NCBI GenBank assembly: GCA_029721435.1
Contig: CM056573.1
Span: 120,737,947 to 120,801,946 of the forward strand
From: Gymnothorax reevesii
Lineage: Eukaryota; Chordata; Actinopteri; Anguilliformes; Muraenidae
DNA length: 64,000 nucleotides
Reading direction: 5' to 3'
Shown here: piece after piece, positions 46,876 to 55,145 of the stretch
Layout: every line of letters begins with the position of its first letter
How positions within the stretch are numbered: the stretch's first letter is position 1
The notes under the pieces: generated by a model
Told to the model about the DNA's origin: nothing
Databases searched by the model: none
What the model saw: only the letters and a program-made list of their open reading frames with translations
Position numbers and translations under genes: made by a program

Positions 46876-48843
46876 GTAAATTGGACATTTCTCAAAAAAA
46901 CAATGGAAAAATTTGGATTTGGACAGTCATTTATTCAATGGATAACAACACTCTACAACCAACCAAAAGCAGCAGTTATTACAAACAACCTCATCTCACC
47001 TCACTTCACACTTCACAGAGGCACCAGACAAGGATGTCCACTATCACCATCACTATTCGCACTTTTCATTGAACCATTAGCTGCTGCAATCCGTCAAAAT
47101 AACAATATTTCTGGTATTCATACTAAAAACATAACACATAAAATCAGTCTGTACGCAGATGACATACTCCTGTTCATACAGAATCCCAATAATTCAATCA
47201 AAGAACTTATCAAGCTCATCAATTCATACTCTAGCATCTCAGACTACACAGTAAACTGGAATAAATCAACCACCCTCACAATAAATGCAGATACATCCCT
47301 TTCTGCACTACACATACCCCAATTACCACCTACTACTGGCAACATCACATATTTAGGCATAAAATTCTCTGCCAAGCTGTCTGAGTTGTTTCACCTGAAT
47401 TTCACACCACTTTTAAAAACAATACAAGATGACCTAAACCGATGGATGACACTACCAATCTCAATTATAGGACGCATCGCCACAATTAAAATGATGATAC
47501 TGCCAAAACTCAATTACCTATTCACAATGATCCCCATCCAACCCACATCGAAATGGTTTAGCTCACTGGACACAACAATAACATCATTCTACTGGAAAAA
47601 CAAACAGCCCAGGATAAAACTAACTACACTACAACAGTCAAAACTACAAGGAGGCCTAGAAGCACCAAATTTCTATCATTACTACTTAGCCAATCAGTTA
47701 CAGTACCTTTCCAAATGGATACATTCAACCCATCATTATCACCCCTGGTTAGACATAGAACAGACAGACTGCCAAGACATATCAATCAAAGACCTTCCAT
47801 TTATCTGTACTGCAATCAAAAAACACAACTGTTTCAAAAACCCCGCAATCGCAGCAACTCTGACAGCTTGGTGGAAGATCAATAAAATAAGAAACACAAC
47901 ATTCTCTCCCACGACTCAAACACCCATATGGAACAACCCAGACTTCACTGCTAACAAATCCCCTCTAATAGGAAAAAAATGGAAAGAAAAAGGAGTCACA
48001 CACCTCCACCACATCTTCTACAACAACACTTTACTAACATTACAACAGCTGTCTGAAATGTACGATATCGACAAGAAACAATTCCTTCAATACACCCAAC
48101 TCAAAGAGTCAATTAAAACAAAAATAAATATCACAAATTTCCACCTAGAACATCCACCACTATTATATAGCATCAATAAAATAACACAGTCAAAGAAAAA
48201 ACTACTCACAAAGCTATATAAACTTATATCCTCCAATAACGACCCACATCACATACCAATAAACAAATGGGAACGAGACCTCATCATTCACACAAACAGT
48301 CAATTCTGGAACACAGTCTGCAACAACATATTCTCCATGTCTAACAACACCAAAATTCAGTTAATACAGTATAAAATCATCCATAGAACACACCTCACAC
48401 AGCACAAGATGCACATCATGGGACTCACAGACACAGACATTTGCACCCACTGCACACTCAACACTTTCGACGACCACCTGCACGCACTCTGGCTCTGCCC
48501 ACCAATTCATAACTTCTGGAAAAAAATAACCGCCACCCTATCCCGATTCCTCAACCACAATATCCCACTATCCCCCACCGTCTGCATACTTGGAAATTTA
48601 GAAGAACTCAACACTAACTCAAAACAAATCACAATCCCCCTACTTGTGGCCCTAACTATCGCCAAGAAAACAATACTGCTCAACTGGAAAAACAGAAAAA
48701 ACATTACAACAACACAATGGTTAGATCTCTATACGCAACAAATATCAATGGAACAACAGTCAGCAACCCACAAGAATCAATTGCAAGAATTCAACGACAT
48801 CTACTCCACAACTCTCACTGCCATCTCAATGCCGGTGAGTTAA
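46876..48843 (+). CDS. L1 ORF2 C-terminal two thirds: reverse transcriptase and C-terminal domain (5'-truncated)
   Basis: This open frame of about 655 codons belongs to an L1-type ORF2 and has no native start. It enters at VNWTFLKK, the reverse transcriptase segment that follows the first catalytic Asp motif. An in-frame TTG just before it lies in the target-site repeat and is not a real start. Visible motifs are RGTRQGCPLSPSLFALF (about residue 49), the catalytic YADD (94-97) and ITYLGIKF (about 157), and LPKLNYLF with the L1-specific thumb around 210. A C-terminal CTHC...H...C zinc-knuckle-like motif sits near 523-540. The apurinic endonuclease and the first part of the RT are missing, so it cannot mobilise itself. 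The frame closes with TAA at 48841, leaving a short 3'UTR before the first poly-A. The clade call (L1) rests on these motifs; the family name is unknown. Confidence 0.93.
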   Translation, partial: VNWTFLKKTMEKFGFGQSFIQWITTLYNQPKAAVITNNLISPHFTLHRGTRQGCPLSPSLFALFIEPLAAAIRQNNNISGIHTKNITHKISLYADDILLFIQNPNNSIKELIKLINSYSSISDYTVNWNKSTTLTINADTSLSALHIPQLPPTTGNITYLGIKFSAKLSELFHLNFTPLLKTIQDDLNRWMTLPISIIGRIATIKMMILPKLNYLFTMIPIQPTSKWFSSLDTTITSFYWKNKQPRIKLTTLQQSKLQGGLEAPNFYHYYLANQLQYLSKWIHSTHHYHPWLDIEQTDCQDISIKDLPFICTAIKKHNCFKNPAIAATLTAWWKINKIRNTTFSPTTQTPIWNNPDFTANKSPLIGKKWKEKGVTHLHHIFYNNTLLTLQQLSEMYDIDKKQFLQYTQLKESIKTKINITNFHLEHPPLLYSINKITQSKKKLLTKLYKLISSNNDPHHIPINKWERDLIIHTNSQFWNTVCNNIFSMSNNTKIQLIQYKIIHRTHLTQHKMHIMGLTDTDICTHCTLNTFDDHLHALWLCPPIHNFWKKITATLSRFLNHNIPLSPTVCILGNLEELNTNSKQITIPLLVALTIAKKTILLNWKNRKNITTTQWLDLYTQQISMEQQSATHKNQLQEFNDIYSTTLTAISMPVS

Positions 48844-48981
48844 TGCCACAGCATAGATATACAATGGCTTGTTCACGAAGAGGAGAAGGGATATTTAAAA
48901 AAAAAAAAAAAAAAAAAAAATAGAGAACCTGGGGAATTGGAATCTGTTAATCTGTATAAATCTTCAAGGAAACTTCTAAAG

Positions 48982-49008
<27 letters not shown>
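46876..49008 (+). mobile_element. L1-clade LINE, 5'-truncated, with two poly-A tracts
   Basis: The insertion is bounded by a perfect 16-bp direct repeat (aaaattttataacttg) at 46860-46875 and 49005-49020, the right copy overlapping the poly-A. The 5' end is cut inside the reverse transcriptase. The 3' end has a 24-A tract (48897-48920), 61 bp of other sequence, then a 27-A tract (48982-49008). A perfect target-site duplication and an undamaged reading frame argue for a recent insertion. The host is the mariner element at 45213-53807. Confidence 0.93.
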
Positions 49009-49013
<5 letters not shown>

Positions 49014-49020
49014 TAACTTG

Positions 49021-49271
49021 AACAGATTTAATAAAACAAAGACTGACCAAGATTGAAATATTTAAAAAAATGAGATAGTTACAGTCCCTTGGTAACTGAG
49101 ATAGGGTTTCTATGTTGCGATGTCCTGGGACAGGAAAATGCTCCAACACAGGCAAAAATCCACAAAAAGGGCTTCACAGCTCTTGAAAAGAGTGACAGGT
49201 TTGGTCAAATGTATCCTTCCACTATTTCTCCTTGCAATTTCTCCTACTACTTTACTCTCTCAAGTTTTCTC
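49021..49271. other. Sequence between L1 and the unknown transposon
   Basis: Directly follows the right L1 target repeat. It contains no transposase similarity that I can recognise, though it lies within the borders of the mariner 45213-53807. Confidence 0.5.
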
Positions 49272-49435
49272 CTTATAGAGCCCCGGACCCCACGTGACTC
49301 CTTTTGTTTACGCCACCATTTTGGCAGTAAAAGCTAAAGCGAAAATGAATGGCGCTAGTGCTGATTTCAAGCCATCAGAGTTAATTGCCCGCTTTAAATG
49401 TCAAGAAATTGAGCTATATAATTCAACACTTAATA

Positions 49436-50995
49436 CACTGCTCGCAAAAATTAAAGGAGCACTTTAAAGAATCACATTAGATACATCAGATCTCAATATG
49501 AAGTTGGATATCTACACAAATAACGACAGGGCAGTGTCTTAGGAATGGAAATAAAAGTTTTCATCCTACAGAGGGCTCAATTGTGTAGACACCATAAAAT
49601 CAGAGTGAAATGAAGATGTGGCAGGCTAGTCCATTTTTTCCAAAACGTAATTTCTGCAACTCAAAATGCTTTTCAGTATCTTGTGTGGCCCCCACGAGCT
49701 TGTATGCATGCTTGACAAAGTCGCGTCATGCTCCTAATGAGACGACGGATGGTGTCTTGTGGCATTTCCTCCCAGATCTGTGTGAGGGCATCCCTGAGCT
49801 GTTGTACAGTCTGAGGAGCAACCTGGCGGCGCCTAATGGGCCGAAACATAATGTCCCAGAGATGTTCTATTGGGTTTAAGTCAGGGGATCGTGAAGGCCA
49901 TTCAATTGTTTCAATTCCTTCATCCTCCAGGTACTGCCTGCATACTCTTGCCACGTGAGGCCGGGCATTGTCGTGCATTAGGAGGAAACCAGGACCTACT
50001 GCACCAGCGTAGGGTCTGACAATGGGTTCAAGGATTTCATCTCGATACCTTATGGCAGTCAGAGCACCATTTCCTAGGCAGTAGAGGTCTGTGCGTCCCT
50101 CCATGGATATGCCTCCCCAGACCATCACTGACCCACCACAAGACCTGTCACGTTGAACGACGTTGCAGGCAGCATAACGTTCTCCTTGTCTTCTCCAGAC
50201 TCTTTCACATCTATCACAGGTGCTCAGGGTGAACCTGCTCTCGTCTGTGAAAAGTACAGGGCGCCAGTGGCGGACTTGCCAATTCTGGTGTTCTTGAGCA
50301 AATGCCAGTCGAGCTCCACGGTGCTGGGCAGTGAGCACAGGGCCCACTACAGGACGTCGGGCCCTCAGGCCACCTTCATGAAGTCTGTTCCTGATTGTTT
50401 GGGTAGAGACATTCACACCAGTGGCCCTCTGGAGGTCATTCTGTAGGGCACGAGCAGTGCTCAGCCTGTTCCGCCTTGCACAAAGGAGCAGGTATCGGTC
50501 CTGCTGAGGGGTTGAGGACCTTCTACGGCCCTGTCCAGCTCTCCGAGAATAACCACCAGTCTCCTGAAATCTCCTCCATGTTCTGGAGATTGTGCTGGGA
50601 GACACATTAAACCTTCTTGCTGCAGCACGTGTGGATGTGCCATCCTGGAGAAGTTGGACAACCTGTGCAACTTCTGTAGGGTTTAGGAATCGCCTCATAC
50701 TGCCAGTAGAGATAATTACGCAAGCGAAAATCAGCACGAGTGGAAAACCAGCCAAAAAATATCAAGAGGGAGAAACTTGAAATGACCTCCACATGTAAAA
50801 CCAGTCCTGTTTTGCGGGTTTTCTAATTGTTGCCACTGAAGTGCACCTGTTGTTAAGTCCATGAACACCAATACAGCTGAAATTGATTAACGAGGCCCTC
50901 AGCTGCTTAACCAACCAGAAAATTATCAGACAGGTTTAATTCAATTCATGCCAGGCCCAATAAAAAATGTGTTCCTTTAATTTTTGTGAGCAGTG
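49436..50995 (-). mobile_element. Tc1/mariner element, full-length and apparently intact
   Basis: This 1560-bp element starts cactgctcgcaaaaatt and ends in the inverted complement (aatttttgtgagcagtg), with about 27 bp of terminal inverted repeat differing at two positions. TA dinucleotides flank it at 49434-49435 and 50996-50997, the Tc1/mariner target duplication. It carries one open transposase frame on the minus strand. It sits inside another, unclassified DNA transposon (49272-52228), so it is one of the youngest insertions in the 44-55 kb nest. Confidence 0.93.
49673..50698 (-). CDS. Tc1-family DD34E transposase, intact
   Basis: This is a cut-and-paste transposase of 341 residues, the usual Tc1 length. 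The frame is open for 19 more codons upstream, but I place the start at the Met of [10 protein letters not shown] (50698), because Tc1 proteins begin at this HTH and the upstream codons lie in the element's 5'UTR. The N-terminus has a paired-like HTH ([21 protein letters not shown], about residues 21-41), then a GRRR-type AT-hook-like linker (57-60) and a second HTH region (about 76-115). The catalytic triad is present: Asp152 in LFTDESRF, Asp243 in LMHDNARPH and Glu278 in [12 protein letters not shown], with 34 residues between the last two (DD34E). The glycine-rich box VMVWGGIS is at 191-198. The end, GGHTRY, is the typical Tc1 C-terminus. There are no stops or frameshifts. Activity is inferred, not shown. 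Confidence 0.93.
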   Translation of the reverse strand: MRRFLNPTEVAQVVQLLQDGTSTRAAARRFNVSPSTISRTWRRFQETGGYSRRAGQGRRRSSTPQQDRYLLLCARRNRLSTARALQNDLQRATGVNVSTQTIRNRLHEGGLRARRPVVGPVLTAQHRGARLAFAQEHQNWQVRHWRPVLFTDESRFTLSTCDRCERVWRRQGERYAACNVVQRDRSCGGSVMVWGGISMEGRTDLYCLGNGALTAIRYRDEILEPIVRPYAGAVGPGFLLMHDNARPHVARVCRQYLEDEGIETIEWPSRSPDLNPIEHLWDIMFRPIRRRQVAPQTVQQLRDALTQIWEEMPQDTIRRLIRSMTRLCQACIQARGGHTRY

Positions 50996-52527
50996 TAGGT
51001 TAAACATTATTGACCCTTATAATGCCTCAGGTGTGCTTTTCCTAAGTATTGACTCAGCCGGCTCGGACAATGTTCCAGACCTGCAGTATCCAGCAACTAC
51101 AAATACCTGATCAACTTTCCCTTCATAGAGTCTCTCAAAGCATACAAGAGCCTTGAGGGATACAAATGGACGCAATTTAGCTTTGTGATGAATAGGGCCT
51201 GTGTCAGGAAACTTCTTTTTTGTGCTGGCTGCATCCGTTTTTAATGCAAATACAATGAAGTTTAGCACTGACAGCGCTCAACGTCCTCAGCAACCAAAAC
51301 GTCCTCAGCTTACAGCTTTTTCCCACGGCGCTCTCGGCTGGAAATGGTTCAACTTTTGGAACACCGCCGGGCTCATTATGTCCCTTCTCTCTCGCTGACA
51401 AATCATAATCATAAACTGGGAGGCACTAACAATATCAATAGTGAGAAACGTTTCCTGCTGCCACAGTCGAGTTTCTAATCAATTAGCTTGCTACAGTTTA
51501 AGTTTGCTTACTGTTCCCCATTTTGGGACATGAAGTTTGCTGACAAATTATTCAGTATTAATATTTATGACAACTGTAGACCCCAACAGCTTTAGCCAGC
51601 TTGGTACTCTGTGATTGCTTTGGTTCCCATTTATTTTAATCTGGGTCACTAGATTTCCCAAAGCATGGTTGGGAGCTACATTAGCAACTTCGCTACATAG
51701 TCGCAATCATTGACTTTATTCGGTTCCAATTGCACTTCTGGGAAATGAACATTCATTAGCTTAGTTGCGACAGGTATTCGCGGTTTCATTTCATTGAATA
51801 ACGATGCATTTACAACGATGCATAGAGGAAATGCTCACACAGTCTTAGCAACTTTTAGCAAAAATCGGCGCTAGAGAGCATCGTTCTGTAAATGTGATCA
51901 CGGGCGCTTCCAGCTCTGACAGCGCTGCCTGTGAACGCAGGTCTTAAGTGCCTCTTCATCACAGTTACGTTAGCATTAGCAACTGGGCAGAATAACGTAA
52001 CTAGCCATTCGCTCTGCTCAAGGTGTATGTTAACTAGCTTGTGTCACCACGTTATCAAAGTTTGAATGACTGTCCAAATTACCTAAGAAATAAAATTATT
52101 CACTTTTCATGAATATAATCAGCAAATTAGCTGCTTGCCGTATGCCTGCCAGTGTTTTTAACCACACACTTTACTGCCAATATGGCGATTTCTGATTGCA
52201 TGACGTCAGCCCCCGAAGCTCTATATACTCTTTTTCAGCCCCCTCCCACCTTCCAGACTTTTTTCAATTCTCTGGGACTTTCCCATCTGAGGCATGCCCA
52301 GGACATGCCCTAAAACCTAGCTCCAAACTGGCTCCTAGCTCCAAAAAAGAAAAAAATGTCAACACTGCCATCTACTGGCTTTTTTTCCCCCACATTACAC
52401 CTCCATTCCAAAAGGGAAAAATTTTGACTCATAAAGGCAAAATTTTTCTTTTCAATACAAAAATGGTTAAGTAGACACTTGAATATATAATACAGTATGG
52501 TAATAAACACGTGATATATACACATAC

Positions 52528-52983
52528 TCAAACACGGGATAAGCAATCAGCAATTACATTGTCAGTACCCTTTACATGCTTAATTTCCAGTATATGGTCA
52601 GTATATACAATCACTGGCTTTTGCCCTGTACAAACATAAACCTCAAAGCGTTGTAAGGATAGAACCAGAGCCACTAGCTCCTTCTCAATTGTGGAATAGT
52701 TCTTTTGGTAGCGATTGAACTTCCTGGAGAAGTATGCTATAGGATGCTCAATGTCATCGGAGTCACTTCTCTGTAGGAGCACAGATCCACAAACTTGGTC
52801 GCTAGCATCGACCGCGATAGAGAGCGGTTTGTTGAAGTCAGGAGATTTGAGCACGGGGAAATGACAAAGCAGAGACTTCAGGCGATCGAAGGCTCTTTGG
52901 CATGCTTCATCCCACGTGAACTTTTCGCCTTTCTTCAGTTGGTCGGTGAGACTGAGAGGATACACAATGGATACATTATTCAT
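52528..52983 (-). pseudogene. Ty3/gypsy pol fragment: RNase H region with internal deletion
   Basis: The frame of 151 codons reads KFTWDEACQRAFDRLKSLL, then SIAVDASDQVCGSVLLQ, PIAYFSRKFNRYQKNYST, IEKELVALVLSLQRFEVY and IVYTDH. These are the classic tether and RNase H blocks of Ty3/gypsy polymerases. VYTDH is followed directly by ILEIKHVKGTDNVIADCLSRV, although some 25-30 residues normally separate them. That is a clean in-frame deletion. No RT, integrase or LTRs were found nearby, so this is an isolated remnant. It lies in the mariner 45213-53807. Confidence 0.9.
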
Positions 52984-53330
52984 TCACTCACACATTCACA
53001 CTCTGATGGTGGTAAACTATGTTTTTTTGTAGCCAGAGCTGCCCTGGGGCAGGCTGATGGAAGCATGGCTGCCAGTATGCGCCTACGGCCCCTCTGACCA
53101 CCACCAAACATTCACACACAGCCATACAGGACTGTTTCTTTATTGCATGTTTTTGTGGGTTTTGTAATGAACTTTTCAGTTGAAATGTTGTGATGAAATA
53201 TAGAGTAATCCATCAAATGAAAAGATAACAGTAGTCCTACAATTAGTACAGACCATAATTTGATATATAATACAAAAGTTTGTTTTAGCAGTTTAGTCTA
53301 TCAAATCCCTACAGACATGACAAAATGCAA
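52984..53330. repeat. Dispersed fish repeat fragment plus AT-rich filler
   Basis: From 52984 to about 53110 is a stretch (cattcactcacacattcacac, then ctgccctggggcaggctga and cgcctacggcccctctgacc) of a type common in fish genomes. I cannot assign its class. The rest to 53330 is AT-rich with no recognisable content. Confidence 0.4.
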
Positions 53331-53341
53331 TTTCCTGAGAA

Positions 53342-53466
53342 TCACCCAATTGCACATTGAGAAATGTTGTCCTTAAATTGTTGGACTATTTGCTCACAGA
53401 GTTGTTCAAAAAGTGGTGAACCTCGCCCCATCCTTGCTTGTGAACGACTGAGCCTTTCGGGGATGC
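53342..53466 (-). pseudogene. Tc1/mariner transposase N-terminal fragment
   Basis: The Met of MGRGSPLFEQLCEQIVQQFK begins near 53431 (minus) and runs into the first helix-turn-helix. It stops at the left edge of this segment near 53340. The sequence to the right (to 53807) is the element's 5' leader and long terminal repeat. It pairs with the C-terminal fragment at 45433-45669 as the two remains of one gene. Confidence 0.75.
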
Positions 53467-53807
53467 TCCTTTCATACCTAATCATGACACCCACCTGTTT
53501 CCAATTAACCTGTTCACCTGTGGAATGTTCCAAACAAGAGTTTTTACGAGCATTCCTCAACTTTCACAGTCTTTTGTTGCCCCTGTCCCAGCTTTTTTGG
53601 AATGAGTCGTAGGCATCAAATTAAAAAATGAGTTAATATTTCCAAAAATACAATATGTTTATGAGTTTGAACATCCAATATTTTGTCTTTGTAGTGTACT
53701 CAATTTAACATAAGTCGAAAAGGATTTGCAAATCATTGTATTCCGTTTTTTATTCACGTTTTGCACAACGTCCCAACTTGGAATAGGAACATTTGAATTG
53801 GGGTTTG

Positions 53808-54420
53808 TATATTGCTCACCAGTAATGGTGTCTTCACAGATGCTCAAGTTACCCAGGCAATCATGTTTACTAATGTACCCCCATACTATCATGGATGCTG
53901 GATTTTGAATTGTGTGCTGATGACAAGCCCGATGGCCCCTCTCCTCTTTAGCCAAGAGGATGTGGCGTCCATGATTTCCAAAAAGAATTTCAAATTTTGA
54001 TTAGTCAGACCACAGTGCAATTTTCCACTTTGCCTCAGTACATTTTAAATGAGCTCAGGCCCAGAGAAGAAGGCTGTGTTTCTGTATCTTGCTTAATATG
54101 TTTTAATCTCAACATAGCAGAGTTTTAACTTTCATTTGTGACAATGATTCACAGAGGTGTTCCTGAACCATTGGAGTGATTTCCACTACAGAACTGTCTG
54201 TTCCTAATGGAGTGCCAGCTGAGGACCTGAACATCACAACCATTCTAAATTGTTTTTTGGCCTTGTCCTATGCGTACAGAAATTTCCCTGGATTCTCTGA
54301 ATCTTTTAATGATATTATGTACCATAGAGGATAGAATCCCTATATTCTTTGCTATTTGAAGTTGGTAATGTTATTCTTAAATTATTGAACCCTTTCCCCA
54401 TGCAGTCTTTGATAGGGTGG
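53808..54420 (-). pseudogene. Decayed Tc1/mariner transposase, middle and N-terminal parts
   Basis: On the minus strand the segment reads in pieces. One keeps the PASMIVWG...NLSICEDTI block near 53820-53900, between the first and second catalytic aspartates; the HTH region lies at about 54250-54400. Stops and small indels break it. It continues the transposase remnants at 44830-45205 of the older mariner. Confidence 0.72.
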
Positions 54421-54475
54421 TTAAGCCCACAGCATATTTACTTATGGTCCCCATTGTTAACAAGTAGCACATCTA

Positions 54476-54770
54476 GGCCAGGTCACGCAGTAACGGAGTT
54501 ACAAAATTGGTGTCATAGCTCCAAAACTAAACTATTTATTTTGGGTTAAAAGGGGCAAAAAAACTGGTCGGTAACGGAGTTCATTAACGACCAGGTTTTT
54601 GCCATTTTTCCCCAAAATAAATCAAATGAACAAAATTAACTATTTTGTTTTTTGAAGTACGAGGGAAGACCTAAACAAAGCCATTTAAATGGTTACTCTA
54701 TCTTGCTTAGTTTTGGAGTCATGATACAAAATCCACCAACTTTGTAACTCTGTTACCGCGTGACCTGGCC
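54476..54770. mobile_element. Fold-back MITE (295 bp)
   Basis: The ends are ggccaggtcacgcagtaacg and its inverted complement (cgcgtgacctggcc side), with about 35 bp of near-perfect terminal repeat. The centre is also self-complementary (caaaaaaactggtcg against cgaccaggtttttg), so nearly the whole element can fold into one hairpin. The motif gtaacggagtt occurs at the left end and again in the centre, and inverted at the right end. No coding capacity and no clear target duplication. Confidence 0.78.
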
Positions 54771-55145
54771 CTTCTGCAATCCATCAGGACCATCCCAGCA
54801 TGTGCTCTAAATGAAGAGATGCCTTCATTCCGAAGCAGTCTTTGCACCGTATGGGAGCTGGCATGGTAAGAGTGACTTCCAGGTACCTCCGTAGGGTCAA
54901 CATTGCTGGATGAAAGCAGTCTCTCTGATGCATTGCACGATTGCTACGGTCCTGCACACACATAGTAACACGTAGTTGCCCAGGCTGCAGTCAATCTCGG
55001 GTGCCTCTTGTCTGACTATATCACATTTGCAGACATGAGACAGTCTCAAAATGCACTTTAAAGTGTGCCACAACTCTGGCTGCACTCACTCTGGCCATCA
55101 TTATTTCAATCCCCCGATTCCCATTTTGTTGTGACAAAATCATGG
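54771..55145 (-). pseudogene. Tc1 transposase N-terminal fragment, another family
   Basis: On the minus strand the segment reads ARVVAHFKVHFETVSCLQ, then a QTRGTRD..PGQLRVT linker, then RRYLEVTLTM-like sequence. This is the HTH, Arg/Pro linker and second HTH order of a Tc1 transposase. It has stops and frame changes and no catalytic domain. It abuts the MITE at 54476-54770. Its inverted repeats were not found. Confidence 0.6.

Larger units (their letters stand above)
49272..52228. mobile_element. Unclassified DNA transposon with imperfect terminal inverted repeats
   Basis: The left end reads tatagagccccggacccc. The right end, inverted, reads tatagagcttcgggggctg. About 50 bp further in, both sides share a second inverted match (cgccaccattttggcagtaaa and cgccatattggcagtaaag, the latter inverted). 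The spacing suggests one element of about 1.4 kb once the Tc1 inserted at 49436-50995 is removed. Left of the Tc1 a short frame starts at about 49343 (MNGASADFKPSELIARF) and is cut by it. I do not recognise the family, and target duplications are unclear. Confidence 0.5.
45213..53807 (-). mobile_element. Tc1/mariner element, 8.6 kb span, exploded by later insertions
   Basis: The left end (45213, caaacctcaattccaatgaa) and the right end (53807, complement caaaccccaattc) are the two terminal repeats of one fish Tc1/mariner family with about 200-bp long inverted repeats. The right side keeps TA (53808-53809); the left has AA, a likely mutated TA. The left part encodes the transposase C-terminus on the minus strand (45433-45669, WPAYSSDLSPIENVW, ending KGDVTQW). 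The right part (53342-53560) encodes the N-terminus (MGRGSPLFEQL...). The middle is gone or replaced by the hAT, L1, unknown transposon and gypsy fragment. It lies within a second mariner of the same family. Confidence 0.8.
43840..54470 (-). mobile_element. Older Tc1/mariner element split into 43840-45212 and 53808-about 54470
   Basis: The 3' terminal repeat is at 43840 (caaccccaatacgg, TA at 43838-43839). Transposase C-terminal sequence is recognisable from about 44830 to 45205 on the minus strand. The homology stops at aaaatctgt (about 45209) and resumes with tattgctcaccagtaatgg at 53808, exactly where the same transposase would continue. It then runs through the middle and HTH regions to about 54420. 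The two parts are thus one element interrupted at a TA by the younger mariner 45213-53807. It is strongly diverged and its 5' terminal repeat is not recognisable. Confidence 0.72.
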
